Below are positions 48,701 through 60,896 of a stretch of DNA of 64,000 nucleotides, one piece after another. Source of the stretch: Chromera velia. Lineage: Eukaryota > Sar > Chromeraceae. The notes beneath the pieces are model-generated. The model saw nothing but the letters and a program-made list of their open reading frames with translations, was not told the DNA's origin and did not search any database. Position 1 is the first letter of the stretch, and each line of letters opens with the position of its first letter. Position numbers and translations under genes: made by a program. The DNA is taken from the NCBI GenBank assembly GCA_018398765.1, contig JAHBMJ010004900.1, forward strand, positions 1,993-65,992. Direction: 5' to 3'.

Positions 48701-51700
48701 ATTTTGAAAACAAAAGGAAGAACGGCAAAGCAAAAAAGACGTACACGCACATTTCCGATCCTCTCAGTAGAAGCATCACAGCACAGCAACACAGAGTGAG
48801 TGAATGCGTTCGCAGGAAGAGAAAGCAAAAGCAAATCAGTTCAAGGCAATGAGAGAGACCGGAAGATGAGGCATCGTATCTAATTATTCATCCATCTGTT
48901 TTTCTGTCGGTGTGCAGCACTCCTTCCTCTCTTGCAAAGGAGAGAGAAGGCTTTCGTGGCAGTGCCGTCTCTTCATGTATGTATTTGTGTGTGTGTCGGC
49001 CTTTTTGATTTATCCGATCTGAATCATCTGTCTGTCTGTCTGTCTGTCTACCCTGCTGTTCGAATTCGAATCGTTCCCGGACCGTCGGAAGGAAAAAGCA
49101 GCTGGCGAAGGGCAGAGAGAGAGAGAGAGAGTTTTCTCTCTGGATCATCTGCCTGCTCCTTGCACAGCTGCGTGGGAGGGGGGGAGGGAACAAACTGGTG
49201 GGTGAGTGCCTTTCTGCAGGGGGCTCTTCGTCGGTCCGTGTTCTTCTTCTTCTTCAGCCCCTTTCTCCCTCGAAGGCAGGGAGGGGCTGTTTGATTTGTG
49301 GAGGAAGGGCAGAATCAGTTTCTCAACTGTTTCTCTTCTTTCTGTCTGTCTTTCTCAACAGATGGCCCTCATGTGTGCATGAAGTGGAAAGGGAGATCTT
49401 CTACCTGGGATGTGGAGAGGGGGGCCGTCATTTTTCCTTCTTTTTTCCTCTCTTGGTGTTGACTGGTTGAGAGGCCCCTCTTTGCTTCCTTTGTCTCTCG
49501 TTCCCTTCATTGCTTGCTTGGTTGCTTCTTGGCTCCTTCAAGCTGCTGTCGATTTTGGTCTGTCGATGTGTGTGCATGTGTGTGCATGTGAGGGGTCCGT
49601 TCGTCTGTGCGTGGATTCATTCATGGGCCTCTCTTTTTTTCTCTGTCTGTCTGTCTGTCTGTCTCTGTGTTGTGCACCGTTTTTCAAACTGAAGTAGTCA
49701 GAAATGGAGCAAATCAGAGGAGGCCGTGGCCGTAAGACAGTGGGTGTGGGGTATGGGAACGGAAAGAAAGGAAGTTCGAATTCAAGGGGCGGGAAGGAAG
49801 AGAAAAGAGAAAGGAAGGCTTATGTAAGTCGTGAAGGGCAACTAGGGAGGGAAGGACATCCACCGATCCATCACAGAATATGCATGTGAGTGAGTGGACA
49901 GCAGGAGAGGTCGGGTCGTGAAGAGGAGGGAAAAAAAAAAAAACGTATAGAAAAGAAATGGCAAGAGAAACAGAAGGGAGAAGATGAACTGATGATGACT
50001 GTGCAGGGATGGAAAGGAAAAGCAAAAGAAACGACAACGAATTCAGATACACAAACACGCCTTCTAATTCGAAATAATTCGACGAAATGGAATTTCCAAA
50101 CATACGCACATGCAAAGACAGGACCGAGCAGCCGTAATCTGACCAATTCGTCGGACGGTCTGCATGAGGTCTGTCTGTCTCTCTCTTTTTCTCTCCTCTC
50201 CTCTCTTCTCCTCTGTTTTTGTTGGTGGGCTTGCAGTTGTTGTGGATCCCATTTTTTCAAAACGCTTGCCACCTCTTCTTCAATCTTCTTTCTTTTCAAA
50301 GCATCGGTTTGGGCCGATACTGCTCCTCTGTCTTCGTCTCTCTCTTTCTCTCTCTGAACCAATTGAGGGTTTCATGGCCCTCCCAGTCTTTCTTTCAACT
50401 ACAAAACCATGCACCTCAATAAATGGTGCGAAGAAAATGTCCTTCCGTCCCCTGCAGATCCGTCGTTTTGTTTATCCGCCCAAAAGATCTTCGATCATCA
50501 TGTTGTCTTCATTCCTGACTGCCTGCTGTGAACCTTCTTTCGTACAGCTGTGTTGGTCGGCGTTTTCCTAGTTCTTCTTTCCCCCTTCTCTCACTTTGTT
50601 ACAGTGCGAAAGAGAGCTAGCCCGAAATCAAGGAAAGAAGTCAGCGAGACGGCAAACACACAAACATTTGATGTGAAAAGAAAGAAGACAGTAAGTAAAA
50701 GAAAACTAAGTAAATTGAACGTCGCGCTGAATCCTCCCTTCGCCCCCCCTCCGCCTGCCCACCAACCAGTCAATGAATTACATCTGAGTAACCATCTTTC
50801 CAGCCAGCCACCCCGGGCAACAGTTTCGTGATCCTCCCATGCAAGATCTTGCAAGCAAAGAAAGGATCCTCATCGCATTCAATGAACTACCCCGTGTGCT
50901 CGCGTAGTCGGCCAAGAAAGGAGGACGGCGACAGAAAAGACGAAAGGCAGAACATAAAAGCAGCGGATGGAAGGAGGGGGGAGGTTTGCTCCCTTTCTTC
51001 CTTCGCTCGCCACGATCATTTCAATTGAACCTTTCGTCCAATCTGACCACGCCCCTCTCTTCCATGCTGTCTTTGTCTCATACTTCCTGCACTCCTTTCC
51101 TTTCCTAGCTCTTCTCTTATGTGCATCTTAAGCTGACTCATTCGCAATGAAAGTTGGCGGCATAGCTGTGCAGGAATTCGACTCCCACTATGCTCTTGTT
51201 CCTTCCTCTCTTGGCTTCATGCCTTCTTTGAGTGCGCACGTGTGACCAATGGAGGGAGAAGGGAGGACGGACGTCACTAGAGGAAGGTAGACTCCCTTCC
51301 TTCCTGCCTTCGTTCCTTCGTTCCATCAAACAGACAGACAGACATCCTCAGTAGGTGTTACGTCAGTCACTTGTTCAGAGAGGCTGCTCTATTCTCATCA
51401 TGAAAGCGCCAAAGGTGCAGTGCGTCAGGTCTCTGGAAATTCTTCAGAGATCTCTCAGCCGCTTGCTGAGGCTGCATGATTGTGAGAATCATCCGACGGC
51501 GTAGAACGGAAGCAGCAGAAGACTACGGAAAGTAGTGGCGATTCGTTCAGTAAGAGTCTGAGGCAGAAGGGGTGCTGCTGAAGCTTGAAGCTGCATTCGA
51601 TCGATTCATCGACAGAGAGAGGACACACAAAGAGAAAGAGAGAAAGCAATCCTGACCCTTGGATACATGGACGTATCGATCCAGTACATCGTTGTTGCCT

Positions 51701-52309
51701 TCTCTTCTCTTCGTCCTCTGGCCCTTCCTTGCATGTACCGTCCTGAAGTGAAGATGGGGTCGAGACTTCAGAAAAGTAATTAATTCGTGCGGCCGGTCTG
51801 CCGAGGAAGGAGAGAGCATCCAGTCGGACAGACAGAGAAGAGTCCGACAGGGCCGGTCGATCCGGATGCTCTTTCGCCGATCGATCGATCGAGATCGCTC
51901 AGTCAGATGCAGTGGGTGGATCGAAGACTCTGCCAGGGGCTCGATTCGATCTCTTGCCAATGTCTGCTTGTCCACTCTTTTCGACTGGGCTCCGCATGTA
52001 TAGCCTGTGCAGATCGATCGACAGAAGGGAGACAGGAAAAGAAGAAGACGTCGGAAGGGAAATCGTGCCATCATTCGCGAATGGGACTTGACGAAGAGAG
52101 TGCGTGAAAGGGAGAGAAGCAGCCGGCATCCTGTGCAGAAGTAATTAAACGCCGAGCGCCGATCTCTCTTGAAATACTGTATAAGAAAGCCTAGGGTGGC
52201 AGTACGTGCATGGGGCCGGCCGCCGTCCGGTTCTTAAAAAGCCGAAACTCTTCAAGTTGTTTAGAATTGCAATATGACTATGACGTGCCATGGTTACCCA
52301 TATCCAGAG
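45759..52309. other. 6.5 kb without an assignable gene; scattered splice-like signals
   Basis: The plus strand is pyrimidine-rich in many stretches (46.7, 47.4 and 50.2 kb) as in introns of plus-strand genes here, and TGCAG acceptors occur near 47719, 47831, 47916 and 50234. One possible exon is 49890-50168: an open frame with basic and acidic residues ending at donor GTCTGTCTGTCT after the codons for DGLHE. A 61-codon Gly/Arg/Lys-rich frame starts at 49704. None matches a family I know. Other contents: (TATG)n near 48045-48070, (GACT)n near 48600-48630 and GTCT repeats at 49030-49048 and 49643-49662. Confidence 0.35.
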
Positions 52310-53060
52310 CTAGGCGACGCACAGTGGTAAAAAAAAAAAAAAAATAGACCTTTCCAGATTTTTTTTTTTTCTTTTTTTCTACGAAGGATTTCCTAGAGCA
52401 CCTCTAGGAGCACCTAGAGGAGCACCTTTTAGAAGTACTTTTAAACTAACTTCCTCACAAACTTATTACTCAACTGAGGTTCGGAGTCAACTCAAAGTTT
52501 TAAACATCTTTCAACCCTAGTTCTAGTCCTAGTTGTTATTGTACGTTTGTCTCTACTAGTGTCTCTACTAGTGTCTTCACCATTCCATCATCAACTTTGT
52601 TGAACACGGACCAACCGATCTTTTTTCCCTTGTTCAACTGCACTGTCACCAAACTTTTCTCTCTTCTCTTTGCTGTGTCTGTTAAAAAAACTAACCATGT
52701 CTTCTTGTTTTCCATTCACATTGACTTGCATCCGCCCTTTCTCTCTCGTAAAGAGCAGACAGAGAAGAAGTTCTTTGACTGGCTCTTTGACGATATCTAG
52801 GACGATATACATTTCAAAGCCCTAGTCAAAGCTAGTTTTGGTCAATCTTTTTAAGCGTCTACCAAGCTAAAAGTGAAACTGGGATCCTAAGTATGATTCA
52901 AACTCTAGTTGAAGCTAGTCATTTAACCTTTATTTTTTTTTACATATACAATATATTTTTTTTTACATATACAATAAAATTTTAAATAAATAAATAAAAA
53001 AAGAATAGACGTTTTCAGTTTTTTTTTTTTTTTACCACTGTGCGTCGCCTAGATCCAGAG
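52302..53060. mobile_element. hAT-like MITE, 743 bp, with target-site duplication
   Basis: The element is 52310-53052. Both ends read inward CTAGGCGACGCACAGTGGT, identical over 19 bp, and continue into an A tract of about 14-16, making roughly 34 bp of inverted repeat. Directly outside on both sides is ATCCAGAG (52302-52309 and 53053-53060), a perfect 8-bp duplication, the length made by hAT transposases. The interior is AT-rich. A 67-codon frame at 52597-52800 does not resemble a transposase, so the copy needs enzyme from elsewhere. Perfect ends and duplication point to a fairly recent insertion. Confidence 0.85.
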
Positions 53061-53579
53061 CTAAGTCGATATTAGCTTCTAACATTATAAGCCTAGCATT
53101 AGCTAAGAAAGAAAAAGTTGTTTTTTTCTAGGATGTCACGCTGCACTGTTTCCAGCACTGTTTTAATCAATACTTCAAATCAAAAGCTCTGATCTTTCAC
53201 AGAATAAAAATTTAATTAACTATCAATGAATCGATCGGATATAATCAGATATTATACGTCAAAAAATGAAATTAGCGAGGATTAAACCTAGGATTAAACA
53301 CTATATGGCAAGTAGTATATGCATATCTAAATGCATATCTTTACTCAAAATGTCGGAATGATTAAATTCCTGGTTGAATTAATTCTTAAATCAAATCTGC
53401 GTATCCGGTAGACCGGCGGTGGTGTAGTATTGGCCATGTTTTGTAATGTTTTGAAATTATAGATGTGAAATCTTTATTTTAGTTTGAATTGGGTTGGACC
53501 GCGTTCTAATTAACACAGGTTGATCTGCCAGTAAGAAGAACCTCCGACTGGGCTGGCGGCTGGCCCTTTAATACCGTGT

Positions 53580-54408
53580 TCATTTTAGCCTCCGCACAGA
53601 GATGTAGACGATCCTAGAGGCGATCAGATACTGTGCGCCACGTGTTTGGAGACCTAGTTGGAGACGAAGAAATACTAGTTGCACGAACAAGAATAGAAGA
53701 GAGAAAAGAGAGGTGGCACGGTTGAAGACTGCTTGGAAGTTTAATACAACTCTCATCCTCAGTCCATTTGTTCCGGAAATTCTTGCTGCCAATAGCAGCC
53801 TCGCGAGCTTCGATCTGTCCTGACGCCATCCAATTAGGTGATCAATCAGGTACGGGATCCTTGGGGTTTTTTTGTATAGAGTCCGCAACAGGAGCAAAAC
53901 GCTTCGATGAATTCTGAGCTCAAATCCAGAGAGAAAGTACATCAGACTACCATCTGCCCCCCTTTCCTGCAAGCATGAAGGTAAGCGGAAGATTTCAGAC
54001 CATGGATGGTACACAAGAAACCGAACCTAGACATAGACAGAATCCACCTACACAAACACGAGCCGAAAATTTCATCCCCCACAAGAATCTCAAGTTGGCT
54101 TTTCTCTTCCGGCCCCTATCTGTTTTTATCTTTGCATCGATTTGACCCCCAATCCGCCCAAACGCCTCTCCTCTTCGTTGCTTCTCCCATTGAGTCTGCA
54201 TTCTTTACCTGCCCCCCCCCTTCCCTAACTTCTTCCTGAAATCTTGACTGACTGACGTGTCGATATGTTGAAATTCAAACTCAGAGGGATGGATGAATCA
54301 GGCTTCCGTCTCCCACCCTGCAGAGGGGATCTCCTTCACCAGAGACTGCACCGAGGAGGGAAGAGACACCACATGCTTAAGGCAGATGTAGATGCATACG
54401 TACACGCA

Positions 54409-54442
<34 letters not shown>

Positions 54443-57400
54443 AGATGAATGAATGGAAAAGAAAAGACATGTCAGAGCAGTGAAGGTTGACACGAGCTCT
54501 CTTTCAAGGCTGTCCTGTTGTGGCTCAGTTCTATTCATCCTGTTCTATGTTGTGGTTCATTTGTGCCTTTAGCATGTCGTACGAATTCATCCTGTTGTGC
54601 ATTTGACTGCCTGTCTGTCAGTTTGCCTCCTCCTCCTCTTCCCACTGGCTGGCTTTCTGGTTTACCCTTCTCTCGCTCTTTCCCTTTCTTTTCAATTCAG
54701 CCGTTACTGTCGGTTCCACATTCTGTAACCTCTTCATGGCATTCGTCTCCACATCTCAAGAGATCACCTTCCCTTCCCGGATTTTCAAAGCAGTCTGACT
54801 CACCTCTGGCTGGTCTCCTGCGGGCTCCTCTCGATCTTTGAGTGTGTTCAGCTCGTTGCTCATCTCAGAGAGCTGCTGCTGAAGTCGGAGCTCGGACTCC
54901 GTTTTACTCTGTAGCTGTGCCTCCAAGTTGACAATTTGAGTGTTCGCCTGGAGGAGCATGTCTGCTTGCTGGTGGATCTGCTCTTCGAGGCCTCCGATGT
55001 GCAAACAGGCTTGTTCGTACTGCTGCTGAACTTCTCGAAACTTCCCTGCCGCGGCGTCTCTCTGCATTTTGACCTCTGTGAGTCTCCACTCCATTGCGGT
55101 GACCTGAGAGCCAGCTGCCAGGCAACGTTCGCGCATGTCTTCAATCTTCTTCTCGTACTGCAGGGTCACTTTTCGAATTTCCTCCTCGAGTGTGGGGCTC
55201 TCGGTGGGCTGCATGGCTGTTTTTTCTTCCACGACGGGTTTTGCCTTCGTTTTCTCCGCATTTGCAGGAGTCTGCAGGGAGGGAAGAAAAGGGAAGGGGG
55301 GGGGAGGGAAGGAGACAGAACTGAAAAAAAGATGGATGGGAGTTCGGAAGGAGGACAAAGGGGAGAAACCAATGAATGAGTAAGTAACTGAATGGATGAC
55401 TGGATGGATGGATGGATGAATGGCTGAATGGATGAGTGAGTGAAGATTGGAAGAAATGGAAGTGAAGACATCTGATGAAAAGCTTTTGGGCGAAAATCTA
55501 GGTGTTTGACACCAACAGAAGGAAAGACGAACTGAACTGCAAAAACGGAAGAGGCAGGTTTGCAAATTTCTCTTCTCTACTGTTGGCGCAAGATAGAAAA
55601 TCCATTAAAATCTGCCCCTCTACGCTTCCGCTCCCGCTCATTCTCCTCCTCCGACGCTTCTGCTTCCCAGCAGAAACACCCACCCACTTTCTTGAATTGC
55701 TGACTAAACTGACAGTTTTCTCAGACGGGGAGGCTGTATCAGGTTTCTTCTCTCCCTCCGCGAGCGAAGCTCTCACCTTCTCTCTGAGAGCACTAAGAGA
55801 GAGTTGGGAGGTTGAGGGGGAGAATTCTCTCGTGCCCGACAGACTACTCAGGGGAGCCCCAGAGACAGTAGACACACTCCCTTCAGTCACACCCTGGGAG
55901 GCTTGCTGGAGAGAGACTGTAGGATCAGGCTTGGAGAATGCTCTGGCAAATTGATCGCGATGATCAGATTCTGCTGGCTGCTGTGCGGCCTTCTTCGGAC
56001 CGTCTGCCGCCGGTGCATCTGCAACTTCATACGCAAAGACAGAATTTGGGAAGTCAAGGGAAAGTGGAGAGGTGGAGATTCACATCCCTACAGGGACACA
56101 CATTCATCCCTCATGACGGCACCTCTGTGGACCCACAGAAGTTCAAGTTGACACACAGAGAAGAGTGAATGCAGTAAAGTCGGAAATTGCTTTGAGAAAA
56201 ACGAAAGTAAAGAAGGGAGGGTAAGTGCTTTGAAGTCGCCAGAAAGAAAAACGGTCAATCTGAGATGAGGCCCTTCACGATAGTCGCCAACAACGAGCAG
56301 AGCCCCATGTAGCACACAAGGAAGATTGTCAACATGCAGATCCAAGAGAATGCTCAGCAAAGAATGCGACATCAAATCCCGACGACTGGGGCAGAAAGGC
56401 CCCGGAAGAGAAACAAAACAGGACCCCCCATTGTTTGCAAGCCGGAAGGACGCCCCAATCCGTCAAACGATTAATTGCTCATACAATCAAAACCCCATAA
56501 AGTTGACTGACCGTGTCTGATGGAGGAAATCGAGAAGTCGGGAACGGATGACACCCACTCAACGGCTGCTGCTACAGGAGTGGGCATGGGCGTGGGGGTG
56601 GGCTTGGCTGCTTGTGTTTCCACCGTTGGTGTTGGGATCTGCTGAGAAACCCAGACGTCTTCTTTTGGGGCCTCTAGCACATCGACCTCCTTCGCCTCGT
56701 CCCTCTTTGGAACATCCTCGACCTTCTCCTCTTCTTGATCTTCCTCCTCCTCTTCTTCCAGGTCGTCTTCTGGGGTCTTTTCTGGACATTCGGTCCGGAA
56801 GTGTTTCTTCAGACGTGAAAAGGGGACGTCGGCCTTCTGGCATCGGGGACACTCGACAGGACGCTCACGACAGACCTCCCTGTGGTCCTCTATGAAGCTG
56901 CGCGCAAGCGTGACTGAGCAACCCTCATATCCGCACTCCTCCTCAGTGAGGGGACAGGTCTTCACGTGCATTAGCACTTCGCATTTGGGCATTTCTTCGC
57001 CGCAATCGTTCGGACAGGGAACGATGCGCTTTCTGCACACTGCCGGGTGAGAGTCCACCTGGTCCTTCGGGATCGGCATGTGGCAACGGTCGCATGAGAT
57101 CGCGTGCCCGTCTTTGTTCTCAAGAGCCAGTCTCAGACGGACACGGGCGGCTGCCATCTCCTCTTCTGCACGCGCGGAGTATATATGTGCATGCAAGCAC
57201 AGACAGTGCATACCTGAGGGGATCCGCGAAATGGGAGTGCTCTCGATTGCTATTTGACTCACCCATCTGTAGACCCAATCAAAAACTTTGGAGGCAAATT
57301 CAATAGTCTTGCTGTCTGCAGATTCATGCGCACACTTTTCAACAACATATATATATATATATACATACCTGAGTGAGCAAATTTGCATGCTGCCCCATTC

Positions 57401-57909
57401 TTGCAGCCGCCCTCGACGTGGATGCACATTGATGTCTTTTGGAAATTCGCCTTTTCGCGGAGTTCATGCTTGCCTGCAAAAAAGGAGAGATGCGCGAAGT
57501 CCAAAATGTATAGTTGGACTGAAATAATCAACGATAGGCGGGAAGGAGTGACTGCAAAAGAATATATATGTACGATCAAAAGATCAGCTGACCATGCGCA
57601 AACTGGCATCTGTCCCCGAATCTGCACTGGCCCAATTCCATAAAGTTCTTGCAAAGACTTGTCTTCATAATGTTCTTCTTGAAGTGTTCGTTCTTCAGCA
57701 TCTTGTTCGATCTGTATGAGTGAAACGGAAAGCGAGATTGATATATAGTGCAACAGCAAATATATGTGCGCACTTGTGTTGCGGAGAGAGACCCGAGTTT
57801 TCTTACGTATATACCTGAAAAGACCTTTTGACACTCACGCCGTTTGGAGACTCTTCAAGTTTACACGTCGTTCCTCGCTTCGATTTGGTGACTCGATCTG
57901 GATCTGACA
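53580..57909 (-). CDS. Zinc-finger protein: two CCCH fingers, TRAF-type fingers, coiled coil
   Basis: Probable RNA-binding or signalling adaptor; function unknown. Exons, right to left: 57909-57839, 57711-57593, 57473-57369, 57165-56512, 56018-55777 (or to 55624), 55271-54804, 54345-about 54318, and a doubtful last exon from 53967. Phases close through 54804. CCCH finger 1: SLCKNFMELGQCRFGDRC then QFAH (C-x8-C-x5-C-x3-H). Finger 2: MCIHVEGGCKNGAACKFAHS. Exon 57165 begins EEEMAAAR and carries repeated Cys/His modules (CDRCHMPI, RIVPCPNDCGEEM, CPLTEEECGYEGC, RPVECPRCQK) typical of TRAF-type zinc fingers, then a Glu/Asp-rich linker. Exon 55271 encodes a Gln/Glu-rich coiled coil. The start lies upstream of 57909 and was not found. 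A microsatellite, (TC)n(TG)n on the sense strand, is at 54402-54442. Confidence 0.82.
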
Positions 57910-58560
57910 CTTCAAAGGAAAGGAATGAACATGAATCCGTCAGACAATTATATATATAACGCTTTAATTGATCGAATCAGATCGATCGACTTAAAAATTA
58001 TACGTGCGCGCTGTTTTTCGGCTGTTTCGCGCGTCATGCGCCCGCGCCTCCGACAAAAACTTATATAAATCTTTTTTCGCGCGCGGACCCGAACAGCCTG
58101 TTTTTGGCGTCCGTTGCATGTTCGCCATTGTTCGCCGGCCCGGCGGGGATCGAGCAAACCGTCTACGTGGCTGCTTAATTCAAGCCTGCTTGCGCGCACG
58201 TGATTGCATGGTGTAAGTCCGACCATCTCTTTCTCGATTGTTCGATCCTGTGTTTGGATCGATTCAGACTCAGCCTGGCATCAACAGTCACCCTTGAGAC
58301 CCTCGTGGAGAACGTTTTTCCGAGAAGTAGAATCCAAAGGCAGGTACTTCGATATGTCTGACAGTCTCATGATAGCGTTGCCCTGAGGGCGCAGAGGACG
58401 TGGGTGCACAGACCTTTCCAAGTCAATACAGCCCACGGAAGCACAGATCTGCGTTCTCGGTGAAGTAATTGGTTTCTTTCACTCTAATGCGATAAGCGTT
58501 GAGTGTTAGCAGCAGATCAATCGGGTTGGTAGATATCCCGCCCGTCTACGCTGTCCGTGT
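57910..58560. promoter_or_regulatory. Divergent spacer with a GC-rich island and TATA-like box at 58061-58068
   Basis: Between the minus-strand zinc-finger gene and the plus-strand fucosyltransferase-like gene. It holds GCGCGC-rich segments (58000-58200) around TTATATAAAT, which is TATA-like on both strands. A minus-strand ATG at 58037 could begin the missing first exon of the zinc-finger gene, but no donor closes the phase. Assignment is tentative. Confidence 0.3.
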
Positions 58561-59754
58561 ATGACACGCAAGGGAGGAAGCACTCTGTGCTTTCGCGTTC
58601 CTTCTCGTCTCCTTCAGAACATGAGGAAACTATCGCCCACTACCTTTCTTTCGATTGTCATTTCCATCTCAACTCTTCTGATTTTGTTCGTGCCCGGTTT
58701 CTTCTTCTCCCTTGAGACCATAGAAACCGAGACCGAGGGGCTGAACGAACAGTATCCGAAGAAGGGACCCCGCCGCCATGTCTGCGAAGCGTACAATTCG
58801 GTCATTCACGTGTCTGGCTGGGACATTGCTGGCCTAAATGACCGTTTGCACATCTTTCGGAAGATGAGCAGACTCGCGGCCTGTCTTTGTGCGCGTCTTC
58901 GCGTCCCTCCACCCTGTCGGATGCTCGACAGGGCTCACAACAGCAACAAGGAGATATCCTGCACGAACAGGTGGAGTGAGATCTTGGATTTCCGCTTTTC
59001 TGACGGTGTGCGTGTCTTTGCAGACGAAGGGGATGTTGAGAGTCGAATGCCCTCGTGGTTCGTCCCCAGACTCTTCCGATCTACTGAGACCTTCTCGGAA
59101 GTCATCCGAAGTAAAAGAGTGTCTCAGGCTTTCCAGCAGGCATTGCAGATTCGTGATGCTCGGGCGTCATTCTACTGGGATTTCCAAAATAATTGGTGGT
59201 TCGTGGAGGAGTCCGAGGCCTTTCGGGAGGTTCTAGAACCCGAGTGCGCCTTCTCTGATAGCGTCGGGGACAGAATTGTAGAGGAACTCGACACCGCGTT
59301 GACGCAGAACGTCACAGCGCGTGTGTTCGATTCCCTCGGGGAGCGTCCTTTCAGTCCCAATGTTGCAACACTATGGATACGAAGGGGGGACAGGTTGCAT
59401 GATCCGCAGAATTGTACTTCGCATGTGGAGGCAGTCCGGGACTACGTGTCCCGATGTACAGAACCAGAGAGATCCAAAATTGTGGTCTTCACGGATGAGA
59501 CAGACCCCCAATACATTGTAGATCTTCACAAAGTGCTGACGGATTTGAACCGCACAACTATCTTTGGGGATCGATTGGTTCGTTCCTCTGTTGACTCGGA
59601 TGTGCTTGAAAGGTGGGGGAATTACGCGGTTTTCTTCATGGGACATCAGGTGATGAACAAAGTTGGGATCGCTCTAAAAATCCATACGATCATCTGCAAA
59701 CCGTGTGACATACTCGGACCTGGGACGATCCTGGGGTATGATCTATTTCGTTGA
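58561..59754 (+). CDS. Intronless fucosyltransferase-like type II membrane protein
   Basis: Probable Golgi glycosyltransferase using GDP-fucose. A single 397-codon frame with stop at 59752-59754. One hydrophobic anchor, about residues 28-50 (LSIVISISTLLILFVPGFFF), follows a short basic tail, the usual type II layout. The core has ATLWIRRGDR (269-278), matching the RRGD/R motif I that binds GDP in O-fucosyltransferases and alpha-1,6-fucosyltransferases, and VVFTDETD (308-315), like the conserved strand with an acidic end further on. Several N-x-T sequons occur. A later ATG (residue 21) would still keep the anchor. Which GT family (23, 65 or 68) is not settled by eye. No intron at all is odd beside genes with 6-29 exons. 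Confidence 0.65.
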   Translation: MTRKGGSTLCFRVPSRLLQNMRKLSPTTFLSIVISISTLLILFVPGFFFSLETIETETEGLNEQYPKKGPRRHVCEAYNSVIHVSGWDIAGLNDRLHIFRKMSRLAACLCARLRVPPPCRMLDRAHNSNKEISCTNRWSEILDFRFSDGVRVFADEGDVESRMPSWFVPRLFRSTETFSEVIRSKRVSQAFQQALQIRDARASFYWDFQNNWWFVEESEAFREVLEPECAFSDSVGDRIVEELDTALTQNVTARVFDSLGERPFSPNVATLWIRRGDRLHDPQNCTSHVEAVRDYVSRCTEPERSKIVVFTDETDPQYIVDLHKVLTDLNRTTIFGDRLVRSSVDSDVLERWGNYAVFFMGHQVMNKVGIALKIHTIICKPCDILGPGTILGYDLFR

Positions 59755-60896
59755 ATTCGACGGAATGCGTAATTAATTGCATGCATGTCGATGTAGGCTG
59801 AATGAGTACAGGCTGTGTCCAAATTTCTTCTTCTCGTGTGCCGCTGCATTCTGAAAGAGAGTCAAATCCATCGCATGCTCGCCCTCTCGACGTTCTTTTC
59901 CTCTCCCTTTGTTCCGGCAGCCTTTTGTGGTGTCACCGTCTGGTCTGTTGTGTGAATGCCCCGCATGCAGTGTGTGTGGTTGTTTTTCTTTCATGCCCCG
60001 CATGCAGTGTGTGTGGTTGTTTTTCTTTCCGCATTGGTTGGATGAAATAGAAATGACGTGCATGTGAAAGGTCGGCTGGAAGCCTTGTGGTTCGATTGCT
60101 TTTTTGAGCTTGGTTGACTGTTTGATGAGTGCTGCTGCTGCTGCTGCTGCTGTGACCCTTCTTCCTCTGGTTCATTGCATTTCTCCTTCCGTCAATTTCC
60201 TTAATTACGTGCTCAAGGGTCCACCGATTGGTCGTGAAGTTAGTCATCATACGTTGTCACAAAAGTTTGTTATCATGCACGAGTCCAACAGGTTGTTTCT
60301 TTGTTGTTTTTCTCGTGTTTGGCTTTTTTTTTCGCAAGACCGTTGATCGATGTCTGCGTGCCAATCTACCACAGTCTGCCTGTCATTGCCTGTCGGACCT
60401 GCTTTTTTCGCCTCCAAGGTCGCCTCTCAGACTGTCCAGCTTTTTCCACAGTGTTCCTATGCACATGCAAGGCCATTCATGCACCCCTCTCCCACAGCGT
60501 CACCCACTGGTTAGCAGTGTTAACTTAGCACTGTTTTCTAGACCGGTTTTCCTAGTTCCTCCTAGAGTTCATTACTGTTAATTAATTGCGAGTCATACTC
60601 ATGATTCAATCAGATTCGTCCTTCAATGCTAGCATTCAATGTCAATGTCTAGGTCAATGTAATATTATATAAACTTGCCGGTTTAGGCACGGTTTGATGT
60701 TCCACTGCATAATTAATTTCCTAGTTAATTTCATATAATTTCACAGAGATTTTTTGAAATTTAATGTAATTTTTGTCGAACTTCATTTTTTGCTAAAAAA
60801 ACTATAAGGGCAGCATTAAATAAAAACTAAAAAAAAAAAATGGTGTGTGGCAATTATTTTTTAGTTTAAGGCTGAAAAAATGTGCCTATTAATTAT
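59755..60896. other. Intergenic DNA with a 37-bp direct duplication and (GCT)n
   Basis: A 37-bp segment containing ATGCCCCGCATGCAGTGTG is present twice in tandem (about 59957-60030). (CTG)n, seven units, lies near 60129-60151. From 60540 on the sequence turns AT-rich. No gene is supported. Confidence 0.5.

Noticed and set aside
49871-50362. Minus-strand frame rich in Lys/Glu/Arg (163 codons)
   Set aside because: It is the reverse of a pyrimidine-rich tract; such purine-strand frames arise easily and no motif is present.
52597-52800. 67-codon frame inside the 52.3-kb MITE as a transposase remnant
   Set aside because: No hAT dimerisation or catalytic motif; composition is that of the surrounding AT-rich element.
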